NCBI RefSeq assembly: GCF_017876115.1
Contig: NZ_JAGINO010000003.1
Location: forward strand, 1-64,000
Length of the DNA stretch: 64,000 bases
Direction of reading: 5' to 3'
Source of the DNA: Azospirillum picis
Lineage (GTDB): Bacteria; Pseudomonadota; Alphaproteobacteria; Azospirillales; Azospirillaceae
A model generated the notes under the pieces. That model had not been told where the DNA came from. It saw only the letters and a list, made by a program, of their open reading frames with translations, and did not search any database. Each line of letters starts with the position of its first letter. Within the stretch, counting starts at the first letter, position 1. Both the position numbers and the translations under genes were made by a program. Below, in pieces: positions 7,503 to 15,828 of this stretch.

Positions 7503-8609
7503 ATGACCGACAACGTGCGAAGCGTCGGACTGCCGGACGAACGTCCGCCGTCCAACACCGTCGGCCCGCTGGCGTGGCTGCGGAACAACCTGTTCAACAC
7601 CTGGTACAACGCCGTCCTGACCGTTCTGGTGCTGGCGCTCCTGGCGACGGCGATCCCGCCCCTGTTCAACTGGCTGGTCGTCAAGGCGCACGGGTTCGGC
7701 GCCGACTCCACCGCCTGCCGCCAGGGTGCCGGCGGCGCCTGCTGGGGCTTCATCGGCGAGAAGCTGCGCTTCATCCTGTTCGGCACCTTCCCCTGGGAGG
7801 AGCAGTGGCGTCCGCTCGCCACCATCGCGGTCTTCATCGCGCTCCTGGTGGCGAGCTGCGATCGCCGGCTTTGGAAGCCCTGGTTCGGGCTGGTCTGGGC
7901 GGCCGGTCTGGCGGTGGTGGCGATCCTGATGTGGGGCGGCGTCTTCGGCCTGACCTACGTCGAGAACACGCTGTGGGGCGGCCTGCCGCTGACCATCATC
8001 CTGTCGGTGATCGGGCTGGCGGTCGCCTTCCCGGCGGCGATCCTGCTGGCGCTCGGGCGGCGGTCGAACATGCCGGCGGTGAAGGTGCTGTGCGTCACCT
8101 ACATCGAACTGATCCGCGGCGTGCCGCTGATCAGCCTGCTGTTCATGGCCTCGGTCATGCTGCCGCTGTTCCTGCCCAACGGCGTGTCGATCGACAAGCT
8201 GCTGCGCGCGCAGATCGCCTTCATCATGTTCGCCGCCGCCTACATGGCCGAAGCCATCCGCGGCGGCCTGCAGGCGATCCCGAAGGGCCAGTACGAGGCG
8301 GCCGACGGGCTGGGCCTGACCTACTGGCAGAAGATGCGCAAGATCATCCTGCCGCAGGCGCTGGCCATCTCGATCCCGCCGCTGGTGAATACCTTCATCA
8401 GCTTCTTCAAGGATACCTCGCTGGTCATCATCATCGGCCTCTACGACCTGCTCGGCACCGCCAAGGCTGCGCTGTCCGATCCGTCCTGGCGCGGTTTCTA
8501 TCGAGAGGCCTATCTGTTCATCGGCGTGATCTACTGGATCTTCTGCTTCAGCATGTCGAAGTACAGCCAGAAGCTTGAACGCGATCTGAACCGCGGCCAC
8601 CGCCGCTAG
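7503..8609 (+). CDS. aapM: General L-amino acid ABC transporter permease AapM
   Basis: This is the second permease subunit, with 368 residues. The EAA motif is [20 protein letters not shown] with [25 protein letters not shown] after it. The long N-terminal part with several helices before the conserved core is characteristic of AapM/BztC. It works with AapQ as the membrane heterodimer. The ATG at 7503 follows the aapQ stop by 5 bases, and aapP follows 26 bases after its end. Confidence 0.94.
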   Translation: MTDNVRSVGLPDERPPSNTVGPLAWLRNNLFNTWYNAVLTVLVLALLATAIPPLFNWLVVKAHGFGADSTACRQGAGGACWGFIGEKLRFILFGTFPWEEQWRPLATIAVFIALLVASCDRRLWKPWFGLVWAAGLAVVAILMWGGVFGLTYVENTLWGGLPLTIILSVIGLAVAFPAAILLALGRRSNMPAVKVLCVTYIELIRGVPLISLLFMASVMLPLFLPNGVSIDKLLRAQIAFIMFAAAYMAEAIRGGLQAIPKGQYEAADGLGLTYWQKMRKIILPQALAISIPPLVNTFISFFKDTSLVIIIGLYDLLGTAKAALSDPSWRGFYREAYLFIGVIYWIFCFSMSKYSQKLERDLNRGHRR

Positions 8610-8635
8610 CCACGCCGTCCGAGGGAGTACCATCC

Positions 8636-9424
8636 ATGTCCCAGGCCGTTTCCCAGGCCCCCAACCAGACCCGGCACTTTCCCGGCGGCGAGGAGATCAT
8701 CCGCTGCACGGGCGTGAACAAGTGGTATGGCGAATTCCACGTCCTGAAGAACGTGAACCTCACCGTCCAGAAGGGCGAGCGCATCGTCGTCTGCGGCCCG
8801 TCGGGGTCCGGCAAGTCGACGATGATCCGCTGCCTCAACCGGCTGGAGGAGCATCAGAAGGGCACGATCGTCATCGACGGGATCGAGCTGACCAACAACC
8901 TGAAGAACATCGAGCTTGTCCGGCGCGAGGTCGGCATGGTGTTCCAGCACTTCAACCTGTTCCCGCACCTGACGGTGCTTGAGAACTGCACGCTCGCCCC
9001 GATCTGGGTCCGGAAGAAGCCGAAGGCCGAGGCGGAAGAGATGGCGATGAACTACCTGAAGCGGGTGCGCATCGCCGAGCAGGCACACAAGTATCCCGGA
9101 CAGCTTTCGGGCGGCCAGCAGCAGCGCGTCGCCATCGCCCGCTCGCTGTGCATGAACCCGAAGATCATGCTGTTCGACGAGCCGACCTCGGCGCTCGATC
9201 CGGAGATGGTCAAGGAAGTGCTGGACGTCATGATCGGCCTCGCCGAGGACGGCATGACCATGCTGTGCGTCACCCACGAGATGGGCTTCGCCAAGTCGGT
9301 GGCCGACCGGGTCATCTTCATGGACCGCGGGGAGATCGTCGAGCAGGACACGCCCGAAGAATTCTTCTCCAATCCGAAGTCGGAGCGTACGCGCCTCTTC
9401 CTCAGCCAAATCCTGAACCACTGA
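8636..9424 (+). CDS. aapP: General L-amino acid ABC transporter ATP-binding protein
   Basis: This 262-residue ABC ATPase drives the AapQM channel. Walker A is GPSGSGKST (about residue 60), the signature is LSGGQQQR, and Walker B is [12 protein letters not shown], followed by the switch His in THEMGF. It lacks extra regulatory domains, as expected of polar amino acid transporter ATPases. The ribosome binding site GAGGGAG (8621-8627) is partly complementary to the CUCCCU segment of the two candidate small RNAs. That is only a six-base match and is noted as a possibility. Confidence 0.95.
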   Translation: MSQAVSQAPNQTRHFPGGEEIIRCTGVNKWYGEFHVLKNVNLTVQKGERIVVCGPSGSGKSTMIRCLNRLEEHQKGTIVIDGIELTNNLKNIELVRREVGMVFQHFNLFPHLTVLENCTLAPIWVRKKPKAEAEEMAMNYLKRVRIAEQAHKYPGQLSGGQQQRVAIARSLCMNPKIMLFDEPTSALDPEMVKEVLDVMIGLAEDGMTMLCVTHEMGFAKSVADRVIFMDRGEIVEQDTPEEFFSNPKSERTRLFLSQILNH

Positions 9425-9486
9425 CCGGCGGCCCGGGACCAGCGGTTCGATCCGGTCTGTCATTCGGAAACAAAACGCCTCCATCT

Positions 9487-9525
9487 CCGGTGCGCGGCGC
9501 AATGTCCTGTGGCGTTGCGCACCGG
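9487..9525 (+). terminator. Stem-loop after aapP
   Basis: CCGGTGCGC and GCGCACCGG form a 9-bp stem around a 21-base loop, followed by TTTGAGG. It is a weak terminator candidate at the end of the aap operon. Confidence 0.4.
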
Positions 9526-9588
9526 TTTGAGGTTCAATCGGTCCCGTGACGTGCTGTTCGACCGTTTAGAACCACGGAGACCGAGGTC

Positions 9589-10674
9589 ATGGACGTGCTG
9601 AGCCCCCGCCCCAGCGTTGGCCAGATCAAACCTTACCGTCCCCAACGTCCGCCGCGTGACGGCCGCCGATGGATCGACCTGTCGCTCACCCACAACCCGC
9701 TCGGCCCCAGCCCGCTGGCGCTCGACGCCTACTGCGAGGCGGCCGGACGGATCCACTGCTATCCCGACTGGGGTCAGGATCCGTTGCGCCATGCCATCGC
9801 CCGGCGCCATTCCGTCGATGCCGACCACGTCGTCTGCACGGCGGGGTCGGAGGAACTGATCCATCTGGTCGCCCAGGCGTTTTCCGGTCCCGGTGACGAG
9901 GTGCTGTGCCACGAGCGCGGCTATCGCGGCTTCCTCAAGGCGATCCGCGCCAGCGGCGCCACCGCCGTGGTCGCCGCGGAGCGCGACATGGTCGTCGACG
10001 TCGAGGCGATGATCGATCGCGCAAGCGAGCGCACGAAGATCTGCTTCCTCGCCAACCCGAACAATCCGACCGGCACCTACATCCCGACCGAGGCGGTGCT
10101 GCGCCTGCGGGCCGGTCTGCCGGCGCACACGCTCCTGGTCCTCGACTCGGCCTACGCCGACTATTGCCGGCTGCCCGATTACAGCGATGGTACGGAGATC
10201 GTCGAGAACTCCGACAACGTGCTGATGCTTCGCACCTTTTCCAAGATGCACGGCCTCGCCGGGCTGCGGGTGGGATGGGGCTACGGTCCAACGGCGGTGA
10301 TCGAGGCGGTGAACGCCATCCGCGGCGCCTTCAACGTCTCGCTGCCGGCCCAGTTGACAGCGGCGGCGGCGCTGGCCGACGCCGGGCACGAGGAGGCGAC
10401 CTACGCCCACAATGCCCAGTGGCTGCCCTGGCTGTCGCGCGAGCTGGAGCGGGTGGGACTGCGCGTCTATCCCAGCGTCTGCAACTTCGTGCTGGCCCGC
10501 GTGCCGACCGATCCGTCGCTCGGCATCCAGGCGGTGATCGACCATCTCGCCCACCGCGGCATCCTGGTCAAGCCGGTGGCCGATTACGGGCTGCCGGATT
10601 GCCTGCGGATCACCATCGGCCGGGAAGAGGAGAACAAGGCGCTGGTCGCCGCGATGGCCGAGATCCTGGGGTGA
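9589..10674 (+). CDS. HisC-type histidinol-phosphate/aromatic aminotransferase
   Basis: This 361-residue fold-type I PLP aminotransferase has the HisC-family pattern SLTHNPLGPSP at the N-terminus, ANPNNPTGTYI in the middle, the cofactor Asp/Tyr in LDSAYADY, and the PLP lysine in LRTFSKMHGLAGLRVGWG. It would transaminate imidazole-acetol phosphate with glutamate in histidine synthesis, or an aromatic 2-oxo acid, as HisC paralogs in Azospirillum do in indole-3-acetate and aromatic metabolism. It stands alone, not in a his operon, so the substrate is uncertain. Confidence 0.85.
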   Translation: MDVLSPRPSVGQIKPYRPQRPPRDGRRWIDLSLTHNPLGPSPLALDAYCEAAGRIHCYPDWGQDPLRHAIARRHSVDADHVVCTAGSEELIHLVAQAFSGPGDEVLCHERGYRGFLKAIRASGATAVVAAERDMVVDVEAMIDRASERTKICFLANPNNPTGTYIPTEAVLRLRAGLPAHTLLVLDSAYADYCRLPDYSDGTEIVENSDNVLMLRTFSKMHGLAGLRVGWGYGPTAVIEAVNAIRGAFNVSLPAQLTAAAALADAGHEEATYAHNAQWLPWLSRELERVGLRVYPSVCNFVLARVPTDPSLGIQAVIDHLAHRGILVKPVADYGLPDCLRITIGREEENKALVAAMAEILG

Positions 10675-10721
10675 GTGCTGAAAGGAAAAGGACGAAGGAG
10701 AAGGAAAGAACTCGCGTGCCT

Positions 10722-10761
10722 TTGATATGGATCAACGAAGGGACAACGAGCGAGGTATAGG
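10722..10761 (+). promoter_or_regulatory. FNR/FixK box and -10 of sRNA copy B
   Basis: TTGATATGGATCAA (10722-10735) is a perfect FNR-family site. The -10-like TATAGG begins 20 bases after it (10756-10761), exactly the spacing of copy A. With the box centred at -41.5, the start is at 10770. Confidence 0.75.
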
Positions 10762-10769
10762 GTTCCTCT

Positions 10770-10830
10770 CGTCTCTAACCCTCCCTGTATCACTGAACCG
10801 GGGCATCCACACGGATGGCTCCGGTTTTTT
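10770..10830 (+). ncRNA. Candidate FNR-activated small RNA, copy B
   Basis: The predicted transcript begins at or one base before GTCTCTAACCCTCCCTGTAT (10771-10790), identical to copy A over 20 bases. A 5-base linker leads into a terminator: AACCGGGGCATCC (10796-10808), loop ACAC, GGATGGCTCCGGTT (10813-10826), then TTTT, with one bulged G. The length is about 61 nt. Outside the box, the 20-mer and a few linker bases, the two copies differ, and the terminator stems have different sequences, so this is not a recent duplication of the whole locus. Conservation limited to promoter, spacing and 5' segment points to selection on a regulatory RNA. It lies between the aminotransferase and a convergent small membrane protein gene, with no ORF inside. 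Confidence 0.75.
10796..10830 (+). terminator. Rho-independent terminator of sRNA copy B
   Basis: A 13-bp stem with one bulge and one G-T pair, with a T6 run at 10825-10830 followed by CTTTC. Confidence 0.85.
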
Positions 10831-10856
10831 CTTTCAGCCTGGTCGGCAGGGGAGAT

Positions 10857-11102
10857 TCAGGACCGCGGACCGCTTCGCCTCCAGTTCAGGATCAGGGCGA
10901 TGACGGACAGCGGAACCACCACCACGGCGCCGATCAGGATGTAGGGCAGGGCCCAACTGCCGGCATCGACCAGCAGCGACACGATGTTCTGCACCGTCTG
11001 CCAGCTATCGGTCAGGATGCTTGCCGGGTCGATGTGCAGGAACGACAGCGCCAAGCCGACGACGAAGCACAGAAACAGCGTTCGGATGATCCAGCCAACC
11101 AA
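10857..11102 (-). CDS. Small membrane protein of unknown function
   Basis: This 81-residue protein has two hydrophobic segments (about residues 5-22 and 48-72) joined by a short amphipathic stretch. The start is inferred to be TTG at 11102, because GAGGTGGGG lies 4 bases before it and the protein then begins MVGWIIRTLFL. An ATG at 11219 would add a poorly conserved-looking Arg/Pro-rich leader. It resembles small uncharacterised (DUF6460-like) proteins of Rhodospirillales as far as I can judge by eye. No function is assigned. Confidence 0.55.
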   Translation of the reverse strand: MVGWIIRTLFLCFVVGLALSFLHIDPASILTDSWQTVQNIVSLLVDAGSWALPYILIGAVVVVPLSVIALILNWRRSGPRS

Positions 11103-11249
11103 GGCCCCACCTCGCGGTCGCCACGGCGCCGCTTGCGCCGTCGTTGAGAAAACGCGACCGGACCACGACGGGTTCCGGCGCCTGCCGGGGAGATGGGGAG
11201 GGGGTAGGGCGGCGGTCAAGGGGCGGGAGCGTCCGTCCGCCGCCGATCG

Positions 11250-11867
11250 TCACCCGACGATCGGGATGTGCGTACCCGCGCTCCGCGGCAGCACGCCGTC
11301 GATACGCGGATCGCGCACCTCGCGGACGACGTGGCGCACCGGGGTGAAGCCCATGCTCTGGTACAGCGGCAGCGCCTTGGGATGGTCGAAGGTGCAGGTG
11401 TTGACGGTCAGCCTCTTCGCTCCACCCTCCCATGCCTTGCGGATGGCGCTATCGAGCAGCCAGGGGCCGAGCTTGTGGCCGATGAAGTCCGGGATCAGGC
11501 CGAAATAGGACAGATCGGTGTCCGCCATGCGGCGGTCGAGTTCGGCGAAGCCCGCCGGCGTGCCGTCGACGTGCAGCACCCAGACCTCGACCAACGGGTC
11601 GAGGATCGAGCGCTCCAGTTCCTTGCGTGGCATCCGCCGCCGCTCGTGCCACAGCCAGGGCTCGCCCACCGTGTCGTAGAGATAGCGGTAGAAGGACCAG
11701 GTCGGCGGGTTCGCCCGGACGAGCTCAAGGTTGCCGGGCGGACGGCGCAGCGGTTCGTGGGCCGGCGGTGCCGCCATCTCCAGATAGGTGACGATCACCG
11801 ACAGGTGGCCGCGCCGCGTCGAGGCGGGCAGGGCGGGACGGGTCAGGGAGAAGGATTGGTCAGCCAT
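11250..11867 (-). CDS. GNAT-family N-acetyltransferase
   Basis: The protein has 205 residues. The GNAT fold is recognisable: a beta strand WVLHVDGTPAGFAELD, the acetyl-CoA loop region PDFIGHKLGPWLLDSAI, and the C-terminal LTVNTCTFDHPKALPLYQSMGF. The usual R/Q-x-x-G-x-G/A motif is altered here to GHKLG. The acceptor substrate is unknown. It overlaps the preceding acetyltransferase gene by 25 bases, so the two are translated from one message with cysK, sseA and the AlaX-like gene. Confidence 0.85.
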   Translation of the reverse strand: MADQSFSLTRPALPASTRRGHLSVIVTYLEMAAPPAHEPLRRPPGNLELVRANPPTWSFYRYLYDTVGEPWLWHERRRMPRKELERSILDPLVEVWVLHVDGTPAGFAELDRRMADTDLSYFGLIPDFIGHKLGPWLLDSAIRKAWEGGAKRLTVNTCTFDHPKALPLYQSMGFTPVRHVVREVRDPRIDGVLPRSAGTHIPIVG

Positions 11868-12277
11868 TTCTGCATCAGCATCGTGGGGGGCTTGGCATAG
11901 CCCAGCCGTTCGTAGAAGGCCAGCACCCGCTCGTTGGTGTTCCGCACCAGGAGTTGCACCTTGGGCATGCCGGCGGCGGCGAGCCAGGATTCCGCCTCCG
12001 CCACCATGCGGCGGCCGAAGCCGCGGCCTTGGTGGGTGGGATCGACGGCAAGGTAATAGATCCAGCCGCGGTGGCCATCCTGCCCGACCATGACGCTGGC
12101 GACGACGCGTCCGTCAAGGACGCCGGCCAGCACGGCCGAATTGTCCTTCGACAGGGCAAGGACGAAGTCAGCCGCAGGATCGTTCCAGGGCACCACCAGC
12201 CCGCAGGCGGACCACAGCGCCACCACGGCGTCGCGGTCCGCATCCACGCAGGGGCGAATGTCGAGGGTGGCGGTCAT
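11843..12277 (-). CDS. GNAT-family acetyltransferase (YpeA-like)
   Basis: This 144-residue acetyltransferase has the canonical motif [11 protein letters not shown] for CoA pyrophosphate binding, preceded by [10 protein letters not shown], and ends with the conserved [13 protein letters not shown]. It is the YpeA-type minimal GNAT domain. The ATG at 12277 overlaps the sseA stop in the arrangement ATGA, which indicates coupled translation. Substrate unknown. Confidence 0.88.
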   Translation of the reverse strand: MTATLDIRPCVDADRDAVVALWSACGLVVPWNDPAADFVLALSKDNSAVLAGVLDGRVVASVMVGQDGHRGWIYYLAVDPTHQGRGFGRRMVAEAESWLAAAGMPKVQLLVRNTNERVLAFYERLGYAKPPTMLMQKWLTNPSP

Positions 12278-13203
12278 GCGCTTGCCGCCTTGGAGGTGTG
12301 CCGGCCCGTTTCGCGCGGCCCGGTTTCGATGGGCAGGTCGGGGCGGAGTCCCCATTCGGCCCAGGAGCCGTCGTAGATCGCCACATCGGTCTTGCCGGCG
12401 CTGGCGAGGCCGAGCGCGATGACGCATGCCGTGATGCCGCTGCCGCAGGAGGCGACGACCGGCCGATCCATGTCGAGCCCGGCCGCGCGCGCCCTGGCGG
12501 CGATGGCGTCGGGCGGCAGCAGCGTCCTGGTGTCGGCGTCGATCAGGTCGGTGTGCGGGATGTTGAAACTGCCCGGGATGCGGCCGCTTCGCCGTCCCGG
12601 CCAGGGCTCCGCCACCGCGCCCTCGAACCGGGCGGCGGCGCGGGCGTCGGTCACCTGGTCCCTGCCACCATCGATGTTGGCGAGCACCTGGTCGACGCTG
12701 CGGATCAGCTCCGGCCGCCTGCGGGCGGTGAACGCGGCCGGCCGTGCGGGCGCTGCCTCCCCCGCCTCGGTCGGCCGACCCTCGGCCGTCCATTTCGGCA
12801 AGCCGCCATCCAGAACCGCCACCCGGTCGAAGCCGAACAGGCGGAACAGCCACCAGACCCGCGCGGCCGCGGTCGCCAGCCCGGCGCTGTCATAGGCCAC
12901 CACCGTGTCGCCGTCGCCGATGCCGAGCGCACCGATCTTCGCGGCGAAGGTCGCTTCGTCCGGCGCCATGTGGGGCAGCGGATGGGTGTCCGGCGCCGCC
13001 ACCTCGTCGACGTCGCAGAGGCGGGCACCGGGGATGTGCCGTTCGACGAAATCGGCGCGGATGTCGCGCTTCAGGCTGGGCATATGCCAGGAACAGTCGA
13101 GGATCCGCAGCCCCGGCCGCCCGAGGTTGCGCGCCAGCCAGTCGGTGGAGACGACAGGTCCGGGCAATGGATCGGGCATGGGGTCGGCAGTGGCGTCCGT
13201 CAT
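12274..13203 (-). CDS. sseA: 3-mercaptopyruvate sulfurtransferase
   Basis: This 309-residue two-domain rhodanese carries its active-site cysteine in the C-terminal domain, in the loop [12 protein letters not shown](V/I)T is the signature of mercaptopyruvate rather than thiosulfate sulfurtransferases. The N-terminal domain has the inactive rhodanese fold ([17 protein letters not shown]). It transfers sulfur from 3-mercaptopyruvate to thiols or cyanide. It lies in a leftward operon beginning with cysK, which fits a role in cysteine and sulfane-sulfur handling. Confidence 0.92.
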   Translation of the reverse strand: MTDATADPMPDPLPGPVVSTDWLARNLGRPGLRILDCSWHMPSLKRDIRADFVERHIPGARLCDVDEVAAPDTHPLPHMAPDEATFAAKIGALGIGDGDTVVAYDSAGLATAAARVWWLFRLFGFDRVAVLDGGLPKWTAEGRPTEAGEAAPARPAAFTARRRPELIRSVDQVLANIDGGRDQVTDARAAARFEGAVAEPWPGRRSGRIPGSFNIPHTDLIDADTRTLLPPDAIAARARAAGLDMDRPVVASCGSGITACVIALGLASAGKTDVAIYDGSWAEWGLRPDLPIETGPRETGRHTSKAASA

Positions 13204-13240
13204 GATGCGCGTCCTTCCGAAGGAGTCAGTGCCGGGCGGT

Positions 13241-13945
13241 TCAGTCCTTCAGCGCGATCACCACGCGCCGGTTCTGCTTGCCCTTGTTCTCGATCTTGGT
13301 CACTTCGATGCCGCCGATCTCGCCGGTGCGGGCGACATGGGTCCCGCCACAGGGCTGCAGGTCGACGTTCTCGACGCTCAGCAGGCGGACGCGGCCGCTG
13401 CCGGTCGGCGGCTTGACCGACATGGTCCGCACCAGTTCCGGCTTGGCCGCCATCTCCTCGTCGGTGATCCACTGCGTGCCGACCGGGGAGTCGGCGGCGA
13501 TCAGCCGGTTGACCGCCTCGGCGATGGCATCCTTGTCGAGGCTCTCGGCCGGGACATTGAAATCGAGGCGGCTCTTGTCGGCGCCGATCTGGCCGCCGGT
13601 CACCGAGCCCGGAACCACCGCGCACAGCAGATGCAGGGCGGTGTGCATGCGCATGTGGCGGTAGCGGCGCTCCCAATCGATCACCGCCTCCACCGCGGTG
13701 CCGGGGGCGGGAAGGGGCTGCCCCTCCTCCGGCACGTGGATGATGTCGTCGGCGCCGTCGCCCTTCACGGTGTCCCTGATGCGGACTTCGAGCCCGTCGA
13801 ACCGCAACGCCCCGCTGTCGCCGGGCTGGCCGCCGCCGGTCGGATAGAAGACGGTGCGGTCGAGCCGGATGCCGCGCTCGTCCACCGCCGTGACGGTGGC
13901 GATGCAGTCGCGGGCGTAAGCGTCCTCACGGAATAGCGTGTCCAT
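13241..13945 (-). CDS. Alanyl-tRNA editing protein (AlaX family)
   Basis: This 234-residue free-standing editing domain is homologous to the C-terminal half of AlaRS. It hydrolyses Ser- or Gly-tRNA(Ala). The zinc ligands are visible as [11 protein letters not shown] (HxxxH) and QPCGGTHV (CxxxH), and [13 protein letters not shown] is the N-terminal beta-barrel signature. The extended N-terminal domain makes it AlaX-M type. It lies 18 bases after cysK and 37 before sseA on one transcript. Confidence 0.92.
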   Translation of the reverse strand: MDTLFREDAYARDCIATVTAVDERGIRLDRTVFYPTGGGQPGDSGALRFDGLEVRIRDTVKGDGADDIIHVPEEGQPLPAPGTAVEAVIDWERRYRHMRMHTALHLLCAVVPGSVTGGQIGADKSRLDFNVPAESLDKDAIAEAVNRLIAADSPVGTQWITDEEMAAKPELVRTMSVKPPTGSGRVRLLSVENVDLQPCGGTHVARTGEIGGIEVTKIENKGKQNRRVVIALKD

Positions 13946-13963
13946 GTCCCCCCTCGGACGGAA

Positions 13964-14965
13964 TCAGGCCAGCCAGTCTGGCACAGGAAGATTCTTCTCA
14001 CGGAGGAAGTCCGGATTGAAGAGCTTCGATTGGTAACGCTGCCCCCCGTCGCACAGGATGGTCACAACGGTATGCCCGGGACCGAGGTCGCGGGCCACCC
14101 GCATCGCCGCCGCGACGTTGATGCCGCTGGAGCCGCCGAGCACCAGGCCCTGGGTCTTGATCAGGTCGAAGATGACCGGCAGCGCCTCCTCGTCGGGGAT
14201 CTGGATGGCGTCGTCGATGGGGGCCTTTTCCAGGTTCGCGGTGATGCGGCCCTGGCCGATGCCTTCGGTGATCGAACTGCCTTCCGACTTCAGTTCGCCC
14301 TTCGTGTAGTAGCTGAACAGGGCCGCGCCCATCGGATCGGCCAGCGTGATGCGGACATCCGGCTTGCGTTCCTTCAGCGCCATCGCGATGCCGGCGAGGG
14401 TGCCGCCGCTGCCGACCGCGCAGGTGAAGGCGTCGATTCTGCCGCCGGTCTGGTCCCAGATCTCCGGGCCGGTGGTGAGGCGATGCCCCTCGCGATTGGC
14501 GACATTGTCGAACTGGTTGGCCCAGACCACGCCGTTCGGCTCGGTCTTCGCCAGCTCCTCGGCCAGGCGGCCGGAGTAGCGGACATAGTTATCGGGGTTG
14601 GAATAGGGCACGGCCGGCACCAGCCGAAGGTCGGCGCCGATCAGGCGCAGCATGTCCTTCTTTTCCTGGCTCTGCGTTTCGGGCATGACGATGACCGTGC
14701 GGTAGCCCAGCGCGTTGCCGACCAGCGCCAGCCCGATGCCGGTGTTGCCGGCCGTTCCCTCCACGATGGTTCCCCCGGGACGCAGCAGGCCGCGCGACTC
14801 GGCGTCGCGGACGATCGCGAGCGCCGCGCGGTCCTTGACCGATCCGCCGGGGTTCAGGAACTCCGCCTTGCCCAGGATCTCGCACCCCGTCGCCTTCGAG
14901 GGTCCTTCCAGGCGGATCAGCGGCGTATTGCCGATGGCGCCGATGAAGCCGTTGCGGATGTCCAA
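13964..14965 (-). CDS. cysK: Cysteine synthase A
   Basis: This 333-residue O-acetylserine sulfhydrylase joins sulfide to O-acetylserine with PLP. The PLP lysine lies in NPGGSVKDRAAL, the substrate loop is EGTAGNTGIGLA, and the phosphate loop is VGSGGTLAGIAMALKE. It is the first gene of the leftward group cysK - alaX - sseA - two GNATs. An AGGAG site precedes the ATG, and a 9-bp inverted repeat lies just upstream of it. Confidence 0.93.
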   Translation of the reverse strand: MDIRNGFIGAIGNTPLIRLEGPSKATGCEILGKAEFLNPGGSVKDRAALAIVRDAESRGLLRPGGTIVEGTAGNTGIGLALVGNALGYRTVIVMPETQSQEKKDMLRLIGADLRLVPAVPYSNPDNYVRYSGRLAEELAKTEPNGVVWANQFDNVANREGHRLTTGPEIWDQTGGRIDAFTCAVGSGGTLAGIAMALKERKPDVRITLADPMGAALFSYYTKGELKSEGSSITEGIGQGRITANLEKAPIDDAIQIPDEEALPVIFDLIKTQGLVLGGSSGINVAAAMRVARDLGPGHTVVTILCDGGQRYQSKLFNPDFLREKNLPVPDWLA

Positions 14966-14977
14966 GGCAGGTACTCC

Positions 14978-15005
14978 TGACGTCGAATGTGGAATGTCGA
15001 CGTTA
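14978..15005. promoter_or_regulatory. Inverted repeat in the cysK leader
   Basis: TGACGTCGA and TCGACGTTA (one mismatch in nine) are separated by ten bases and lie 13-40 bases upstream of the cysK start, next to its ribosome binding site. A repressor or translational-control site is possible. Confidence 0.35.
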
Positions 15006-15094
15006 CTATCTGGATTGGGTGAAGCGCTTTCAAGGCGACGCTGTGAAATGCTGCATTGAACGGCCGATGATTGTGAAAAACGGCGCCCGCCGCC

Positions 15095-15706
15095 TCACCG
15101 CTTCGCGTGCCAGCGCTCGCGCAGCGAGGCGCGATGGCGGGCGAGCCAGCCGACGGCGATGATGGACACCGAATTGCGCAGGCGGTTCTCGTCCATCATG
15201 CGGATCGCCTCGTCGGTGGGCATGACGAGGATGCGGATGTCCTCATGCTCCTCGGCCAGCCCGCCGGTCGCGGCGAGGCCGCGGCTGTCGACCCTGCCGC
15301 AGAAGACGTGGACCACCTCGGTGAAGGCGCCCGGGCTGACATAGTAGTCGCAGACCTCGGCGATCTCGCCGATGGCGCAGCCCGCCTCCTCCATGGCCTC
15401 GCGGCGCGCCACCTCTTCCGGCGATTCGCCCTCGCCGACCATGCCCGCGACGATCTCCGTCATCCAGGCCGGCCCGCCGGCGGCGGCGGAGCCGACCCGG
15501 AACTGCTCGATCATCACCACCGCCTCGCGGTCGGGATCGTACAGCAGCACGCCCACCGCCGGGCCGCGGTCGCAGACCTCGCGCGGCGGCAGCACATCGG
15601 TCCAGGTGCCGTCGAACTTCCTGTGGCGCAGGCGGTAGACGTCGACGGTGAGGAAACCTTTGTAGGCGGTCTTCTTGTCGAGGATCTCGATGTCCTGATG
15701 GTTCAT
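15095..15706 (-). CDS. NUDIX hydrolase, ADP-ribose pyrophosphatase type
   Basis: This 203-residue protein has a complete Nudix box, GMVGEGESPEEVARREAMEEAG, in which G-x5-E-x7-RE-x2-EE-x-G holds the Mg-binding glutamates. The preceding strands (VYRLRHRKFDGTW; VVMIEQFRVG) fit the NudF/NudK-like ADP-sugar pyrophosphatases. It would clean up ADP-ribose or GDP-sugars in the cytoplasm. The start MNHQDIEILDKK at 15706 was chosen because the family begins there; the open frame to 15952 adds an unrelated Arg/Pro-rich leader. Confidence 0.88.
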   Translation of the reverse strand: MNHQDIEILDKKTAYKGFLTVDVYRLRHRKFDGTWTDVLPPREVCDRGPAVGVLLYDPDREAVVMIEQFRVGSAAAGGPAWMTEIVAGMVGEGESPEEVARREAMEEAGCAIGEIAEVCDYYVSPGAFTEVVHVFCGRVDSRGLAATGGLAEEHEDIRILVMPTDEAIRMMDENRLRNSVSIIAVGWLARHRASLRERWHAKR

Positions 15707-15828
15707 GGTCGGAGTGGTCCTGCTGGTCGCCGTGTGGCCCGTCCGGCACGGGCCGTGGGCGACAGGGTGCAACGCCGCGGGGCACGCCACAAGCCCGGTG
15801 GAGAAAGGGGGGCGGACGCGAGGCGGCT

